Shown: positions 52,753 through 62,645, counted from the first letter of the stretch. The stretch is 64,000 nucleotides of DNA from a halophilic archaeon SHRA6 (GCA_005239175.1 SOPS01000004.1:620001-684000), one strand, 5' to 3'. The notes: generated by a model from the sequence alone, not told the origin. Program-made: numbers and translations.

Positions 52753-55098
52753 TCAGCGAACCGAATCGAGAAGCAGCTTCTGTTCGAACCGCTTGACCTC
52801 GTGTTGGACGTCTCGAACCGCGTCGATGTTTGCCGACAGCGAACTAATCCCCTGCTTGACGAGGAACCGGACCATCTCGGGTTTCGAGGCGGCCTGTCCG
52901 CAGATGCTCGTGTCGATATCGAGCGCTCGGCAGGTTTCGATCGTCCCGGCGATTAGCTCTTTGACCGCCGGATGGAGTTCGTCGAAGCGATCGGCGACGT
53001 TCTCGTTGTTCCGGTCGACCGCGAGCGTATACTGGGTCAGATCGTTTGTCCCAAACGAGGCAAAGTCGATGCCGGTTTTGGCGATCTCCTCGATCGCCAG
53101 CGCACTGGCGGGCGTTTCGATCATCACGCCCCAGCGGCGCTTTTCGGGATCAATCCCTGCTTTCTCCATGTGCGCTTTCGCGCGGACGACATCCTCGGCG
53201 TCGTTGACGAGTGGTAACATGAGCTCAACGTTGTCGTAGCCCATGTCGTATAGCCGGCGATACGCCGCAAGCTCCTGTGCAAAGACGTCCGGCTTGTCGA
53301 GACTTCGGCGGATGCCACGGTAGCCGAGCATCGGGTTGTGCTCGCGCGGTTCGTTCTCACCGCCGTCGAGCTGTCGGAACTCGTCGGTTGGCGCGTCCAT
53401 CGTCCGTGCGCGAACCGGTCGGGGATAGAACGCGTCGGCGACGTTTCTGATCCCTTTGATGAGTTCGTCCTGATATGCACGCTCGCCGTGGTCCATGATG
53501 TACTGTTCTGGCGTCTTCCCCAGCGACAACACCATGTGCTCCATCCGAAGCAGCCCGACGCCGTCAGCGCCCGTCGCGGCTGCCCGCTCGGCGGCTTCGG
53601 GAATCGACACGTTGACCTTCACCTCCGTCGCGGTCATGGGTTTGACCGGCGTCTGTGGGCGAACTTCGTCGACAGACTCAGGAGAGAATGGTTCCTCATC
53701 GACCCCGGAGTCGGACTCTTTCTCGTCGGTTAAATCACCCGCAAGGACCGTCCCCTTCGAACCGTCAAGTGTGACCATCTGCCCGTTCGAAAGCGTTCGG
53801 GTCGCATCGCCCGTCCCGACGACTGCGGGCACGCCGAGTTCTCGAGAGATAATCGCCGCGTGGCTCGTCATTCCTCCCTCGTCAGTGATGATGCCGACCG
53901 CGCGCTTCATTGCGGGCACCATGTCTGGCATCGTCATCTCGGTGACGATGATGTCACCCTCGGCGACCTGATCGAGATGATCGAGTTTGGTGACAATCCG
54001 AACCGCACCCGACACTATCCCTGGTGCGGAGCCGAGCCCGCTGACGAGTACCTCGCCTTCATCCTCGTCTTCGTCCGTCCCACCGTTTGCGGCGTTCTCG
54101 CTCTCGGCGTTCTCGTGGCTATTTGCGGCGCTTTCGATGTTGTTCTGTTCGGCGATCGTTGTGATCGGCCGCGACTGCAGCATGTAGACGTCGCCCTCGT
54201 AAATGGCCCACTCGACATCCTGGGGACTGTCGTAGTGATCTTCGACGATCTCGCCGAGTTCGACGAGTGACTCGATCTCCTCATCTGTCAACACCCGAGC
54301 GTCGCGTTTGTCCTCGGGGACGTCCTCTTCGATCGTCTCGCCCGTCTCGGGGTCTTTGACCATCTGAATGTTCTTGGTTGCGACAGTCACCTCCTCCGCT
54401 GTCGCGGTCTCGCGATCGACAATGTAGTTGTCCGGAGACACCGTTCCAGAGACGACCGCCTCTCCGAGCCCCCATGCGGCCTCGATGATGATTTCTGGCT
54501 CACCCGTCGAGGGATGGCTAGTGAACATAACCCCCGATTTCTCGGCGTCGACCATCCGCTGGACGACAACCGCGATGTCGACCTTGTCGTGGGGGAACCC
54601 CTGGCGGTTGCGGTAGTAGATCGCCCGCTGGGAGAACAGCGAGGCCCAGCACTCTTTGACGCGATCGAGGAGTTTCGCTTCACGGACGTTGAGGAACGTC
54701 TCCTGTTGGCCCGCAAACGATGCGTCCGGCAGGTCCTCTGCAGTCGCCGACGATCGAACCGCGACGAACGCCTCTGTTTCATCCTCGCCGAGCGATCGGT
54801 ACGCCTCGAGGATTTCCTCGCGGACCGACTCGGGGAACGGCGTCTCGAGGATTAACTCGTAGGCCGTCTCCTCGGCGGCCGCGAGCGCGCTTGAATCCTC
54901 GGTGTCGATCTCCATTGCCGCAAAGAGTTCCTCGTCGATGCCGGCGGCTTCGATGAACTTGCGGTAGGTCCCCGCGGTCACGACAAAACCAGTCGGGACC
55001 GGTAGCTCCGCGCCAATCAGTTCGCCGAGCGACGCAGCCTTCCCGCCGACGGTATCAATATCGTCGGCGCGTACGTCTTCCAGCCAAAGTACAGCCAT
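52753..55098 (-). CDS. ppsA: phosphoenolpyruvate synthase
   Basis: A 781-residue enzyme converting pyruvate, ATP and water to PEP, AMP and phosphate for gluconeogenesis. The N-terminal ATP-grasp domain includes GGKAASLGELIGAELPVPTGFVVTAG and VRSSATAEDLPDASFAGQQETFLNV. The phosphohistidine is in EGGMTSHAAIISRELGVPAVVGTG. An Asp/Glu/Asn-rich insertion separates the two. The C-terminal TIM barrel ends with the catalytic Cys in DTSICGQAASKPEM. Its presence with pyk in the window gives both directions of the PEP-pyruvate step. Confidence 0.96.
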   Translation of the reverse strand: MAVLWLEDVRADDIDTVGGKAASLGELIGAELPVPTGFVVTAGTYRKFIEAAGIDEELFAAMEIDTEDSSALAAAEETAYELILETPFPESVREEILEAYRSLGEDETEAFVAVRSSATAEDLPDASFAGQQETFLNVREAKLLDRVKECWASLFSQRAIYYRNRQGFPHDKVDIAVVVQRMVDAEKSGVMFTSHPSTGEPEIIIEAAWGLGEAVVSGTVSPDNYIVDRETATAEEVTVATKNIQMVKDPETGETIEEDVPEDKRDARVLTDEEIESLVELGEIVEDHYDSPQDVEWAIYEGDVYMLQSRPITTIAEQNNIESAANSHENAESENAANGGTDEDEDEGEVLVSGLGSAPGIVSGAVRIVTKLDHLDQVAEGDIIVTEMTMPDMVPAMKRAVGIITDEGGMTSHAAIISRELGVPAVVGTGDATRTLSNGQMVTLDGSKGTVLAGDLTDEKESDSGVDEEPFSPESVDEVRPQTPVKPMTATEVKVNVSIPEAAERAAATGADGVGLLRMEHMVLSLGKTPEQYIMDHGERAYQDELIKGIRNVADAFYPRPVRARTMDAPTDEFRQLDGGENEPREHNPMLGYRGIRRSLDKPDVFAQELAAYRRLYDMGYDNVELMLPLVNDAEDVVRAKAHMEKAGIDPEKRRWGVMIETPASALAIEEIAKTGIDFASFGTNDLTQYTLAVDRNNENVADRFDELHPAVKELIAGTIETCRALDIDTSICGQAASKPEMVRFLVKQGISSLSANIDAVRDVQHEVKRFEQKLLLDSVR

Positions 55099-55225
55099 TT
55101 CCTATTCGTGTGATCCACCAGGTGCCTAAAGAACTTTCCGGAGAGTGCAACCATGGAAAAAAGGTACTCGGCTGCGAGTGATCGCTGGCTGAGCGAGGCC
55201 GATCGGAGAGGCGATTACGGAACGT

Positions 55226-56146
55226 TCAAACCTCGATTATCTCATCCGCATCAAGCGGTGGGATCGCGATCGATCCATCGAGCGCCGTCACCGCGCGCCC
55301 GCCAACCCGAACCGTCGTGCCGCCGGTTGTGTCGTCAGTTCCGATCTGCACCCTGACTCGGCCGGGACGATCGACAAAGTGGCCTTGCTCGAACTGCAGA
55401 TCCTCCGCGAAGCTATCGAGCGCGCCGAACCGTTCAAGATATGCCCCGCACGCGCCGCTGGCGGTGCCGGTAACGGGATCCTCTGGGATACCCGAGCCAG
55501 GGGCAAATGCCCGGCCGTGTAGTGTCGAATCCGCCCGGAGCGTGTCGAAGGTAAACGCGTAGATGCCAGCGACATCGAGCCGGTCTGAGAGCGCTTCGAT
55601 CGCGTCCATGTCCGGCGTCGCCGCCCCAAGCGGCGAAAGGAACGCAACTGGCACCATCAAGAACGGAAGCCCAGTGCTCGAACGGGCTACCGGCAGCTCC
55701 TCGCCGATCTCCTCTAACGCATCGCGATCGATGCCGAGCGCCGCCGAAAGCTCTTCAGAGTCGATGTCGACGGTCTCGATCGACGGCTCGCGTTGGGTCA
55801 TCCACACGATACCGTCTGCAACAGTCTCGATATCGAGGACACCAACATTCGTTTCGAGCGAATGCGTTCCGGGATCGACGAGGCCAGCTTCAAGCAGGTG
55901 TGCGTGACTCGCGACGGTCGCGTGTCCGCACAGATCGACCTCCTGGGTCGGGGTGAAATATCGGATGCAGCGATCGGCCTGATCGCTCGAGAAAATGAAC
56001 GCGGTCTCGCTGACCGAAAGCTCGCGAGCGATCGCCTGCATCTGAGCCTCGGTGAGGCCATCGGCGTCCGGGACGACTCCAGCAGCGTTTCCTGACAGCG
56101 GTTCGTCGGTGAACGCGTCGACGAGCAGACAGCGGCGGGTATCCAT
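55226..56146 (-). CDS. PhzF-family isomerase/epimerase
   Basis: A 306-residue diaminopimelate-epimerase-fold protein. MDTRRCLLVDAFTDEPLSGNAAGVVPDADGLTEAQMQAIARELSVSETAFIF includes the catalytic Glu in SETAF, CGHATVASHAHLL follows, and the second half has AFAPGSGIPEDPVTGTASGACGAYL, all diagnostic. No phenazine genes accompany it; most archaeal members are uncharacterised, so only isomerase-type chemistry is inferred. It is a lone gene between ppsA and a DedA-like gene on the same strand. Confidence 0.9.
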   Translation of the reverse strand: MDTRRCLLVDAFTDEPLSGNAAGVVPDADGLTEAQMQAIARELSVSETAFIFSSDQADRCIRYFTPTQEVDLCGHATVASHAHLLEAGLVDPGTHSLETNVGVLDIETVADGIVWMTQREPSIETVDIDSEELSAALGIDRDALEEIGEELPVARSSTGLPFLMVPVAFLSPLGAATPDMDAIEALSDRLDVAGIYAFTFDTLRADSTLHGRAFAPGSGIPEDPVTGTASGACGAYLERFGALDSFAEDLQFEQGHFVDRPGRVRVQIGTDDTTGGTTVRVGGRAVTALDGSIAIPPLDADEIIEV

Positions 56147-56197
56147 ACGAGTGATGACTGTGGCTGTCGGAATAAAACGACGGTTTCTCGCAACCGG

Positions 56198-56824
56198 CTA
56201 TTGGACGAATATCGCGATGTCGACGATTCCCTCAGCGACGGCGGTCAAGAACACGAGGTAGACGACGTTTCCGATCGTCGAGAATACGAGAAACCGAGTT
56301 CTGCTGTATCTGCTCATCCCCGCCGGGATGCTCATCAGCGATCGGATGAGCGGAATGGTGTTCGTGAGCGCGAGGGCGAGCCCGCCAAACCGCTCGAACA
56401 GCCGAGTAACGACCTGCATTCGCTTATCGCCAACGCGCCGGCGGATGATCCACGGGAGGCGATCGGCGTACGGGACCGCTCTCCGAATGCCAATGAACTC
56501 CGGGCTTTCGGAGTTGAACCCGCGGTAGAGTGTAAACTGCCCGAGCGAAGAGGCGATCACCGACATGATCGCAACGACAACGAGTGTTGACGTGCCCGGT
56601 GAGACAAAGGCGACGTACGCGATGTAGAACGCAGCCGGTGGGGTTACCTTACCGAGTACCATCCCGTCAAGATAAAAAAACAGCAAGATGACTGGAACTG
56701 CGAGCGCTTCGAGAATGACAACGGTCGAAGCGGGGTCCGACACCAGCGGCGTTATGCCGTGCGGAACCGCCGGTACAGCGGCCGACACGATCGACAGGGT
56801 CACAACGGGCCAACAGCAGATCAT
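56198..56824 (-). CDS. DedA/VTT-like membrane protein
   Basis: A 208-residue membrane protein with four to five hydrophobic segments. The signature region FERFGGLALALTNTIPLIRSLMSIPAGMSRYSRTRFLVFSTIGNVVYL matches the DedA (SNARE-associated/VTT) family's conserved F..(E)R(F)...R...PAG.....F loop. DedA proteins flip lipids (undecaprenyl or archaeal lipid carriers) and need the proton motive force. The N-terminal Cys-containing MICCWP start is uncertain. Confidence 0.82.
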   Translation of the reverse strand: MICCWPVVTLSIVSAAVPAVPHGITPLVSDPASTVVILEALAVPVILLFFYLDGMVLGKVTPPAAFYIAYVAFVSPGTSTLVVVAIMSVIASSLGQFTLYRGFNSESPEFIGIRRAVPYADRLPWIIRRRVGDKRMQVVTRLFERFGGLALALTNTIPLIRSLMSIPAGMSRYSRTRFLVFSTIGNVVYLVFLTAVAEGIVDIAIFVQ

Positions 56825-56879
56825 GCGAGCGGAATGAGTGGTGGTTTGTGAGCGGCGACGGCGAGTACTCGAGACACGG

Positions 56880-57338
56880 CTACCAGAAGGCCTCGTGGAC
56901 TGCCCGGCCTTCCTCGTTCAGCACCGGTCCTACGACATCGGTGACACCTGCGAGTATCGCCGCCGATCGGACCGGGAACGGCTCGCTACCGGTGAACTCG
57001 ACGATCTCGTTGCTGCCGACGCTGTAGACGACCCGATCGAAGCCCGCATAGCGCATCCCGCCAGCGCACATGGGGCACGGCTCTGTGCTCGTGTACATGA
57101 CAGTTTCCGAGCGCTCGTCTTCGTCCAACTCTCGGGTCGCTTCCATTGCGAGGTGGAGTTCAGGGTGTCGACGGATGTCGTTTTCGGTGACGACGGCGTT
57201 TTTGTCCTCCATGATAATCTCGTCTTCGTGGACGAGTACGGTCCCAAACGGGTGGTTGCCGCGCTCGGCAGCCTCGCGGGCGAGTTCGATTGCCCGTCGC
57301 ATGTGTGTTTTGTGATCGAACGCGTCGGGAGCTGACAT
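56880..57338 (-). CDS. nucleoside/guanine deaminase of the CMP/dCMP deaminase fold
   Basis: A 152-residue zinc deaminase. The zinc and catalytic motif is HPELHLAMEA (HPE in place of the usual HAE), and the second half is STEPCPMCAGGMRYAGFDRVVYSVG (PCxxC). That HPE version is found in a subgroup of guanine/cytosine deaminase-like proteins. Substrate is not fixed. A much longer in-frame extension to 58142 is antisense to the phosphoribosyltransferase gene and is rejected. It is divergent from that gene with about 96 bases between, perhaps sharing purine salvage. Confidence 0.85.
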   Translation of the reverse strand: MSAPDAFDHKTHMRRAIELAREAAERGNHPFGTVLVHEDEIIMEDKNAVVTENDIRRHPELHLAMEATRELDEDERSETVMYTSTEPCPMCAGGMRYAGFDRVVYSVGSNEIVEFTGSEPFPVRSAAILAGVTDVVGPVLNEEGRAVHEAFW

Positions 57339-57434
57339 GGTCGATGTGACGGACGGGGTGTACCTGTAGTTTCCGGCGAGCGCGTCGCCGAAACTGTAAC
57401 TCTTATACGCCGATGGCGACGATGCACAGACGAC

Positions 57435-58139
57435 ATGAGCGATCTCCCGGACACGTTCAACTGTACCATCACGAACTGGGAGTACATCTACGGCCGCTGC
57501 CGCGACGTGAGTACGCAGGTCAAAGCCGCCGAGTTCGAACCCGACGTAATTGTCGCGCTCGCGCGCGGCGGCTGGTTCGCCGGCCGGTGTATCTGTGACT
57601 TCCTCGGGCTGAACGACCTCACGAGCCTGAAGATGGAACATTACGTTGGAACTGCCGAAAAGAGCGACGGGCCACAGATCCGTTACCCGATGCCGGAGGG
57701 CTCCGTCGAGGGCAAAGACGTGCTGATCATCGATGACATCGCCGACACCGGCGGATCGATCAAGCGCGCCCAGGAGTACGTCGAAAAGCGAAACGCCGGT
57801 GAGATCAGGACCGCGACGCTGCAGTTGCTCCAGACCAGCGAGTTCGAGCCGGATTTCGTTGGTGAACAGCTCGAAGAGTGGACATGGGTCGTCTACCCGT
57901 GGAACTTCATCGAAGACATGATCGACCTTATCTCTGGGGTGATGGCGAAGGCCGATCAGGAGGCGTTCACCACCGAAGACATCCGCCACTACCTCACCGA
58001 GTATCACAACATCGATCGCATCGAGATGGAAATCGCCCAGCCGAACCGCCTCGATGAGGTACTTGCAGAGATGGTGCGCCGTGAGGTCGCGGTAACAGTT
58101 TCCGAAACCGAGTGGGCGCTCGTCGCCGATCGCGAGTAA
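57435..58139 (+). CDS. purine-type phosphoribosyltransferase family protein
   Basis: A 234-residue type I PRTase. The PRPP loop is VLIIDDIADTGGSIKRAQEYVE; the pyrophosphate loop is VIVALARGGWFAGRCICDFLG. Residues 150-234 form a C-terminal domain (EWTWVVYPWNFIEDMIDLISGVM and onward) that may read nucleobase or oligomerise. It resembles COG2236 members that act on hypoxanthine or xanthine. Next to the deaminase gene, it suggests purine salvage; the base is inferred. Confidence 0.9.
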   Translation: MSDLPDTFNCTITNWEYIYGRCRDVSTQVKAAEFEPDVIVALARGGWFAGRCICDFLGLNDLTSLKMEHYVGTAEKSDGPQIRYPMPEGSVEGKDVLIIDDIADTGGSIKRAQEYVEKRNAGEIRTATLQLLQTSEFEPDFVGEQLEEWTWVVYPWNFIEDMIDLISGVMAKADQEAFTTEDIRHYLTEYHNIDRIEMEIAQPNRLDEVLAEMVRREVAVTVSETEWALVADRE

Positions 58140-58145
58140 CAAGCC

Positions 58146-58793
58146 GTGACAGACGACGAACTCGACGCGCTGTGTCGAGCGTACGGACTGAAAGACGAAT
58201 CGCGAACTGGCTGGCAGCTCCGCGGAATCACCGATCCCGAATCAGTCGCCGCGCACACCTGGGGAGTGGCGTTTCTGTGTCTAGTGTACGGCGATCGGCT
58301 GGCCACGGAATTCGCCACGGACGATCGCTTCGAGGACCGAGCGGAACCGCTGGATATCGATCGTGCGATCCGCCTAGCAATCCTCCACGACCTCGCCGAG
58401 GCTGAGACAGGAGATCTCCCAACACGGGCGGATCCGGCCGCAGAGACGATCGCTCCAGACGAGAAAGCGACACTGGAGCGGTCAGCGATCGACGAGTTGA
58501 CAGACCCGCTACAGACAGATGATCTCGAAGCTGCGTGGAACGAATACGAGGAGCGAAACTCGCCAGAGGCGATCGCCGTCAAGGAGATGGACCTGATCGA
58601 CATGTGCCTGCAGGCGCTCGTCTACGAGCGCGAGCGACGCTACGATCCCGACGCAGATACCGCGGCCTTCGAGGCGTACGACGATCTGGACGAGTTCTTC
58701 GCAACCGCGGAGCCGCGGCTGCAAACCGACCTCGGGCGATCGCTCTTTTCAGCGATTCGGGCGCGATACCGCGAGGAGGTCGCCTCGCGATGA
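58146..58793 (+). CDS. HD-domain phosphohydrolase (YfbR-like 5'-deoxynucleotidase)
   Basis: A 215-residue HD protein. The metal sites are His in SVAAHTWGVAFLC, HD in LAILHDLAEAETGDLPTR, and the Asp in EMDLIDMCLQALVYERER. These correspond to His33, His68-Asp69 and Asp137 of YfbR. Dephosphorylation of dNMPs is likely. Start is a GTG at 58146. It follows the PRTase gene by 6 bases and its stop overlaps the AEC transporter start (ATGA), giving a three-gene operon. Confidence 0.88.
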   Translation: MTDDELDALCRAYGLKDESRTGWQLRGITDPESVAAHTWGVAFLCLVYGDRLATEFATDDRFEDRAEPLDIDRAIRLAILHDLAEAETGDLPTRADPAAETIAPDEKATLERSAIDELTDPLQTDDLEAAWNEYEERNSPEAIAVKEMDLIDMCLQALVYERERRYDPDADTAAFEAYDDLDEFFATAEPRLQTDLGRSLFSAIRARYREEVASR

Positions 58794-59749
58794 CCGGCCT
58801 CATCGGAATTTTTGGCGAAGCGATCTTGCCGATCGTCGCGATCGCTGCGGCAGGGTTTATTCTCGGCCGCAGAAAGGAGATTGATCCCGGCGCTCTGAAC
58901 ACTGCCGTCGTGTACGTCCTCGCGCCCGCACTCGTGTTTCATAGCCTCGCAGTGACCGAGCTCGACGGTGGAACCTTGCTCCGCATCGCTGGTGGGGTAT
59001 TGGCGTTCACGGTTGTGATGATCGCGATCGGTGAGGCGGTCGGCCGGCTGACCGGCGAGCGCGAACCGCTTTTCAGCGCGTTAATCCTCGTGATCGCGTT
59101 CACGAACTCGGGAAACTACGGGATCCCCGTCTCTGATTTCGCGTTTGGGTCGATCGGCAGACAGACTGCAGTCGTCTTTCTCACCGCTCAGGCGGTGCTC
59201 GTGTACACCGTTGGCGTCTACATCGCCTCTCGGAGCAGCGGGGCCAGCGGCCTGTCGGGAGTCAAGCGCGTCGCGAAGATTCCACTCGTCTACGCGGTGA
59301 TCGCCGCGCTCGGGCTCCGGGCGTTTGATCTCGTCCCACCGGCGGAGACCGCTGCAATGGAGGCTGTCGGGCTCGTCGGAGACTCGTCTATTCCAGTGAT
59401 GCTACTCATTCTTGGAATCCAGCTCGCGGAAACGAACTACGAGGCAGCACTCTCGCGGGCAACGAAGCCGACAATTTTGAAGATGGTGGTCGCGCCGTTT
59501 GTTGGCCTTGCGATCGCGATCGTGCTCGGGTTTTCGAACCCAACAGTCGCGCGGGTGTTCGTGCTCGAAACGGCGATGCCGGCGGCGGTGACGCCGCTGG
59601 TATTGATCGTTGAGTTCGCAGGCGAAGAAACGATCGGCGAACTCACCGTCGCCGAGTACGTGAGCACGGTCGTCCTCGTGACGACCCTCGTCAGCGTCCC
59701 GGCGCTGACCGTCGCGATCGCAATCTTGCAGTCCGGCGCCATTATGTAA
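58790..59749 (+). CDS. AEC-family transporter
   Basis: A 319-residue auxin-efflux-carrier-type protein with about ten membrane segments. The sequence includes ILPIVAIAAAGFILGRRKEIDPGALNTAVVYVLAPALVFHSLA and the NSGNYGIPVSDFAFG crossover motif characteristic of the family. Substrates of microbial members include malate and malonate, but none can be assigned. It is the third gene of the PRTase-HD-AEC operon. The ATG is fixed by the 4-base overlap with the HD gene. Confidence 0.9.
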   Translation: MTGLIGIFGEAILPIVAIAAAGFILGRRKEIDPGALNTAVVYVLAPALVFHSLAVTELDGGTLLRIAGGVLAFTVVMIAIGEAVGRLTGEREPLFSALILVIAFTNSGNYGIPVSDFAFGSIGRQTAVVFLTAQAVLVYTVGVYIASRSSGASGLSGVKRVAKIPLVYAVIAALGLRAFDLVPPAETAAMEAVGLVGDSSIPVMLLILGIQLAETNYEAALSRATKPTILKMVVAPFVGLAIAIVLGFSNPTVARVFVLETAMPAAVTPLVLIVEFAGEETIGELTVAEYVSTVVLVTTLVSVPALTVAIAILQSGAIM

Positions 59750-59800
59750 CACGCACACAACGGCGAACGAATTATCACCGTGCCCGACGGACGTGCGCGT

Positions 59801-60070
59801 ATGAGCAAAGGACACCTCAACGATGCGAGCGAGACGCTCAAAACGGCTGCCGACGCGGCTGATGGCGAGATCGAAACCCGGCTGCGGGCGCAGGCAGAAA
59901 CACTCGCGGACCTTGCCGATCGGCAGTTCGGGGCCGATCACGGCCGACTGGCGCGGATCGAACACGCCCTTAGAGAGATCGCAGCGGACGCTGAAGAGCC
60001 GATCGCCGAGCAGATCGACGAGGCTATGGCAGCGATCACCGCGTTCCGTGGGACGATCGAGGGCGTCTGA
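59801..60070 (+). CDS. small helical haloarchaeal protein (DUF7553-like)
   Basis: An 89-residue all-helical acidic protein starting MSKGHLNDASETLKTAADAA. It has heptad-like spacing across both helices, DRQFGADHGRLARIEHALREIA in the turn, and a C-terminal EAMAAITAFRGTIEGV. From memory it resembles DUF7553. It is probably cytosolic; function unknown. Start MSKGHLN is preferred over one seven codons upstream. Confidence 0.75.
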   Translation: MSKGHLNDASETLKTAADAADGEIETRLRAQAETLADLADRQFGADHGRLARIEHALREIAADAEEPIAEQIDEAMAAITAFRGTIEGV

Positions 60071-60095
60071 CGGCGCCGCCCATTGAGAATGTGGA

Positions 60096-61568
60096 CTAGT
60101 CTGTCACAGAGGAGTCGGTCGCTGCATCGGTAGCTGCGTCTCGATCGGTCTCTCCACCAGCATCGCTGTCCGAGCCGGGGCCGTCGTCGATGATTTTCGT
60201 CGCCCAGGTTCCACGCAGATACCACACAAGCGCGGCGAAGAAGCCGACGATATCGCCGAGGAGGACTGCGTACCAGATGCCAGTCTCCGCCCAACCGAGG
60301 ACGAACACGAAGACGTACGTGAGCGGCACGCGCGCGACCCACAGCGTGACCATTGAAAACGCCATTGCTGTCTTCGTATTGCCCGCCCCGCGGAACGTCC
60401 CGAGCATGATCTGTAGCGAGCCCATGAACACGAACATGAACGCCGCGATCTGCATGTAGTCGACGGCGTAGCCGATCGTCGTCGCCGCCCCCGGCGTGTC
60501 CGCCGAGAGGAACACCCGAACGATCGGCTCGGGGAACGCGTACAGGATCGCCGTCAGGACGGCCATCACGAGCGCAGTCATGCCCATCGCGAGCCGCGAG
60601 CCACGTTTTGCGCGATCGGCCCTGTCGGCCCCGAGGTTCTGACCAACGACCGTATCGATCGCCTGAGACAGCCCCATTGCTGGCAGGAACACGAGCGAAA
60701 TGAGTCGGTTGCCGAGCCCGTAGGCAGCGACGATCTCCGGGGAGAACGTCACCACCATCGCCGTGAGGACGATGAACGCCAGCGAGGAGGAGGACTGTTC
60801 GATCGCGCTCGGAACGCCCAGCGAGACGATCTCTCGGATCTGGCTCACGTCGGGGACGAGGTACGCCACCTCGATGTCCGGCCCCGCGTCAGTCCGAAAG
60901 AGGATGTACAGCCCGAGGGCAGTCGCGATCGCACGGGAGCTCACTGTCGCCAACGCCGCGCCTTCGATCTCCAACCGTGGGATCGGCCCGAGGCCGAAGA
61001 TGAGCACCGCGTCTAAGACAACGTTGACCAGCACGCTGACGAACATGATCCGCATCGGCGTCCGGGTGTCACCGTAGCCGCGCATGATTGACACGAAGAT
61101 GAAGAACCCGAACAGAAACGGCATCCCAAGGAAGAAGATCCGCATGTAGTCCGCCGCAAGCGGGACAATTCGGGCCTGTGTCTCTGCGTCTGCCGGCAAC
61201 AGCGCCAGCATTGGCTCGGTCGCCAGAAAGCCGACGATCCCGATCGCCACCGCAAGAATGGTGACGAACGACAGCGTCTGGCCGGCGATCTCGTCTGCTG
61301 AGCCGCCGCTTTTCGCCCCGGTGTATTGGGCGACCAAGATCGCACCTGCTGCGGTGAAGCCCCCGCCGACCGAGATCAAAAAGAAGATCAGCGGAAACGC
61401 GAGGCTCAGCGCGCCGACAGCGTCCTCAGAAATCGCGCCGAGAAACGCCGTGTCGGCAACGTTGTACGCCACCTGCAGCAGTTGAATCACAACCATCGGC
61501 CACGCCAGCGCGATCATCGGTCGGACCAGATCGCCGTGGGTGAGCCTGTTCGTCTCGGTCTGTGACAC
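60096..61568 (-). CDS. MATE-family efflux protein
   Basis: A 490-residue, 12-helix MATE transporter, the second in this window. It opens THGDLVRPMIALAWPMVVIQLLQVAYNVADTAFLGAISEDAVGALSLAFPL, and has GGFTAAGAILVAQYTGAKSG and LPAMGLSQAIDTVVGQNLGADRADRAKRG, both typical. The C-terminus is hydrophilic (Asp/Thr/Ser rich). The chosen start is a GTG (61568) because the upstream 22 codons have many Arg/Trp/Ser residues unlike this family. A TATA-like TTCAAATACC lies about 25-35 bases upstream. Confidence 0.9.
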   Translation of the reverse strand: MSQTETNRLTHGDLVRPMIALAWPMVVIQLLQVAYNVADTAFLGAISEDAVGALSLAFPLIFFLISVGGGFTAAGAILVAQYTGAKSGGSADEIAGQTLSFVTILAVAIGIVGFLATEPMLALLPADAETQARIVPLAADYMRIFFLGMPFLFGFFIFVSIMRGYGDTRTPMRIMFVSVLVNVVLDAVLIFGLGPIPRLEIEGAALATVSSRAIATALGLYILFRTDAGPDIEVAYLVPDVSQIREIVSLGVPSAIEQSSSSLAFIVLTAMVVTFSPEIVAAYGLGNRLISLVFLPAMGLSQAIDTVVGQNLGADRADRAKRGSRLAMGMTALVMAVLTAILYAFPEPIVRVFLSADTPGAATTIGYAVDYMQIAAFMFVFMGSLQIMLGTFRGAGNTKTAMAFSMVTLWVARVPLTYVFVFVLGWAETGIWYAVLLGDIVGFFAALVWYLRGTWATKIIDDGPGSDSDAGGETDRDAATDAATDSSVTD

Positions 61569-61680
61569 TACGTTCCGAAACACGCGTGAGGTATTTGAAC
61601 GCTTCCAAGGACTGGTAGCGTGCCACAAGCCCACATAGCCATGTCAGCACGGTTTTGTGGAACGCGCACCGATCACGGGT

Positions 61681-62541
61681 ATGAGCACAATCGGCTTTAT
61701 TGGCGGCAGCGGAATCTACGAGGCACTCCCACTCGAAGACGTCCGCGAGGAATCGATCGACACCCCCTACGGCGAGCCAAGCGCCCCGGTCACGATCGGC
61801 GAATTCGGTGATACCGGCCGAGAGGTCGCATTCTTACCGCGACACGGTTCTGATCACGGCCGATCGCCGACAAACCTCCCGTACCGGGCGAACATCTACG
61901 CGCTCAAATCTGTCGGCGTCACCCACATCTTCGCCTCGAACGCGGTTGGCTCGCTTCGTGAGGAGCTGTCACCGGGGACGCTCGTGATCCCCGACCAGAT
62001 CTTCGATCGGACCCGAAACCGCGAGCTGACGTTCTTCGGGGATGGGATCGTCGTCCATCAGCCCTTCACCGAGCCGTACAGTCCAGAGCTGGTCAATCAC
62101 CTCGCGACTGCCGCAGAAGACGCAACCGACGCTGATGTCGTCAACGGCGGGACGTACGTCTGTATCGAAGGGCCGCAGTACTCGACGCGGGCCGAAAGTG
62201 AGTTCTTCCGATCGCAGGGCTGGGATCTCGTCGGGATGACCGCAATCCCCGAGGCGAAACTCGCCCGCGAGGCCGAGATGGCATACGCGACGATCGCCGG
62301 CGTCACCGACTACGACGTGTGGAAAGCGGACAACGAGGTCACGCTCGAGGAGGTGCTCGAAAACGCCGAAAAGAACCAGACAGCGATCAAAGCGACCGTC
62401 GAAGCGGCGATCGAATCACTCCCGGCAGACCACGAGTGTCCGGCCCATACCTCCCTCGAAGGGACGATCAACACCCCAACGGAGGCGATTCCAGACGAGA
62501 CCCGCGATCGGGTCGAACTGCTCGTTGGGGAGTACCTTTAG
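61681..62541 (+). CDS. 5'-methylthioadenosine phosphorylase (PNP family)
   Basis: A 286-residue purine nucleoside phosphorylase family II enzyme that cleaves MTA to adenine and MTR-1-phosphate, in polyamine or methionine salvage. Typical motifs are IGFIGGSGIYEALPL, FLPRHGSDHGRSPTNLPYRANIYAL, HIFASNAVGSL, GGTYVCIEGPQYSTRAESEFFRSQGWDLVGMT and TDYDVW. The Asn/Asp position that separates adenine from hypoxanthine specificity could not be called, so MTI or guanosine phosphorylase remains possible. Confidence 0.9.
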   Translation: MSTIGFIGGSGIYEALPLEDVREESIDTPYGEPSAPVTIGEFGDTGREVAFLPRHGSDHGRSPTNLPYRANIYALKSVGVTHIFASNAVGSLREELSPGTLVIPDQIFDRTRNRELTFFGDGIVVHQPFTEPYSPELVNHLATAAEDATDADVVNGGTYVCIEGPQYSTRAESEFFRSQGWDLVGMTAIPEAKLAREAEMAYATIAGVTDYDVWKADNEVTLEEVLENAEKNQTAIKATVEAAIESLPADHECPAHTSLEGTINTPTEAIPDETRDRVELLVGEYL

Positions 62542-62645
62542 GCGCTACTGGCGACCGACGGCAGGATGAGTGATTAGGTCGGCAGGTAGCCCTTGGTGAT
62601 CGACGAGGTCGATTGTGAAAGTGGCACCGATCGAGATAACGACAA

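Noticed and set aside
57339-58142. Long minus-strand extension of the deaminase gene (total 420 residues)
   Set aside because: It lies wholly antisense to the phosphoribosyltransferase gene and has no family resemblance; the deaminase starts normally at 57338.
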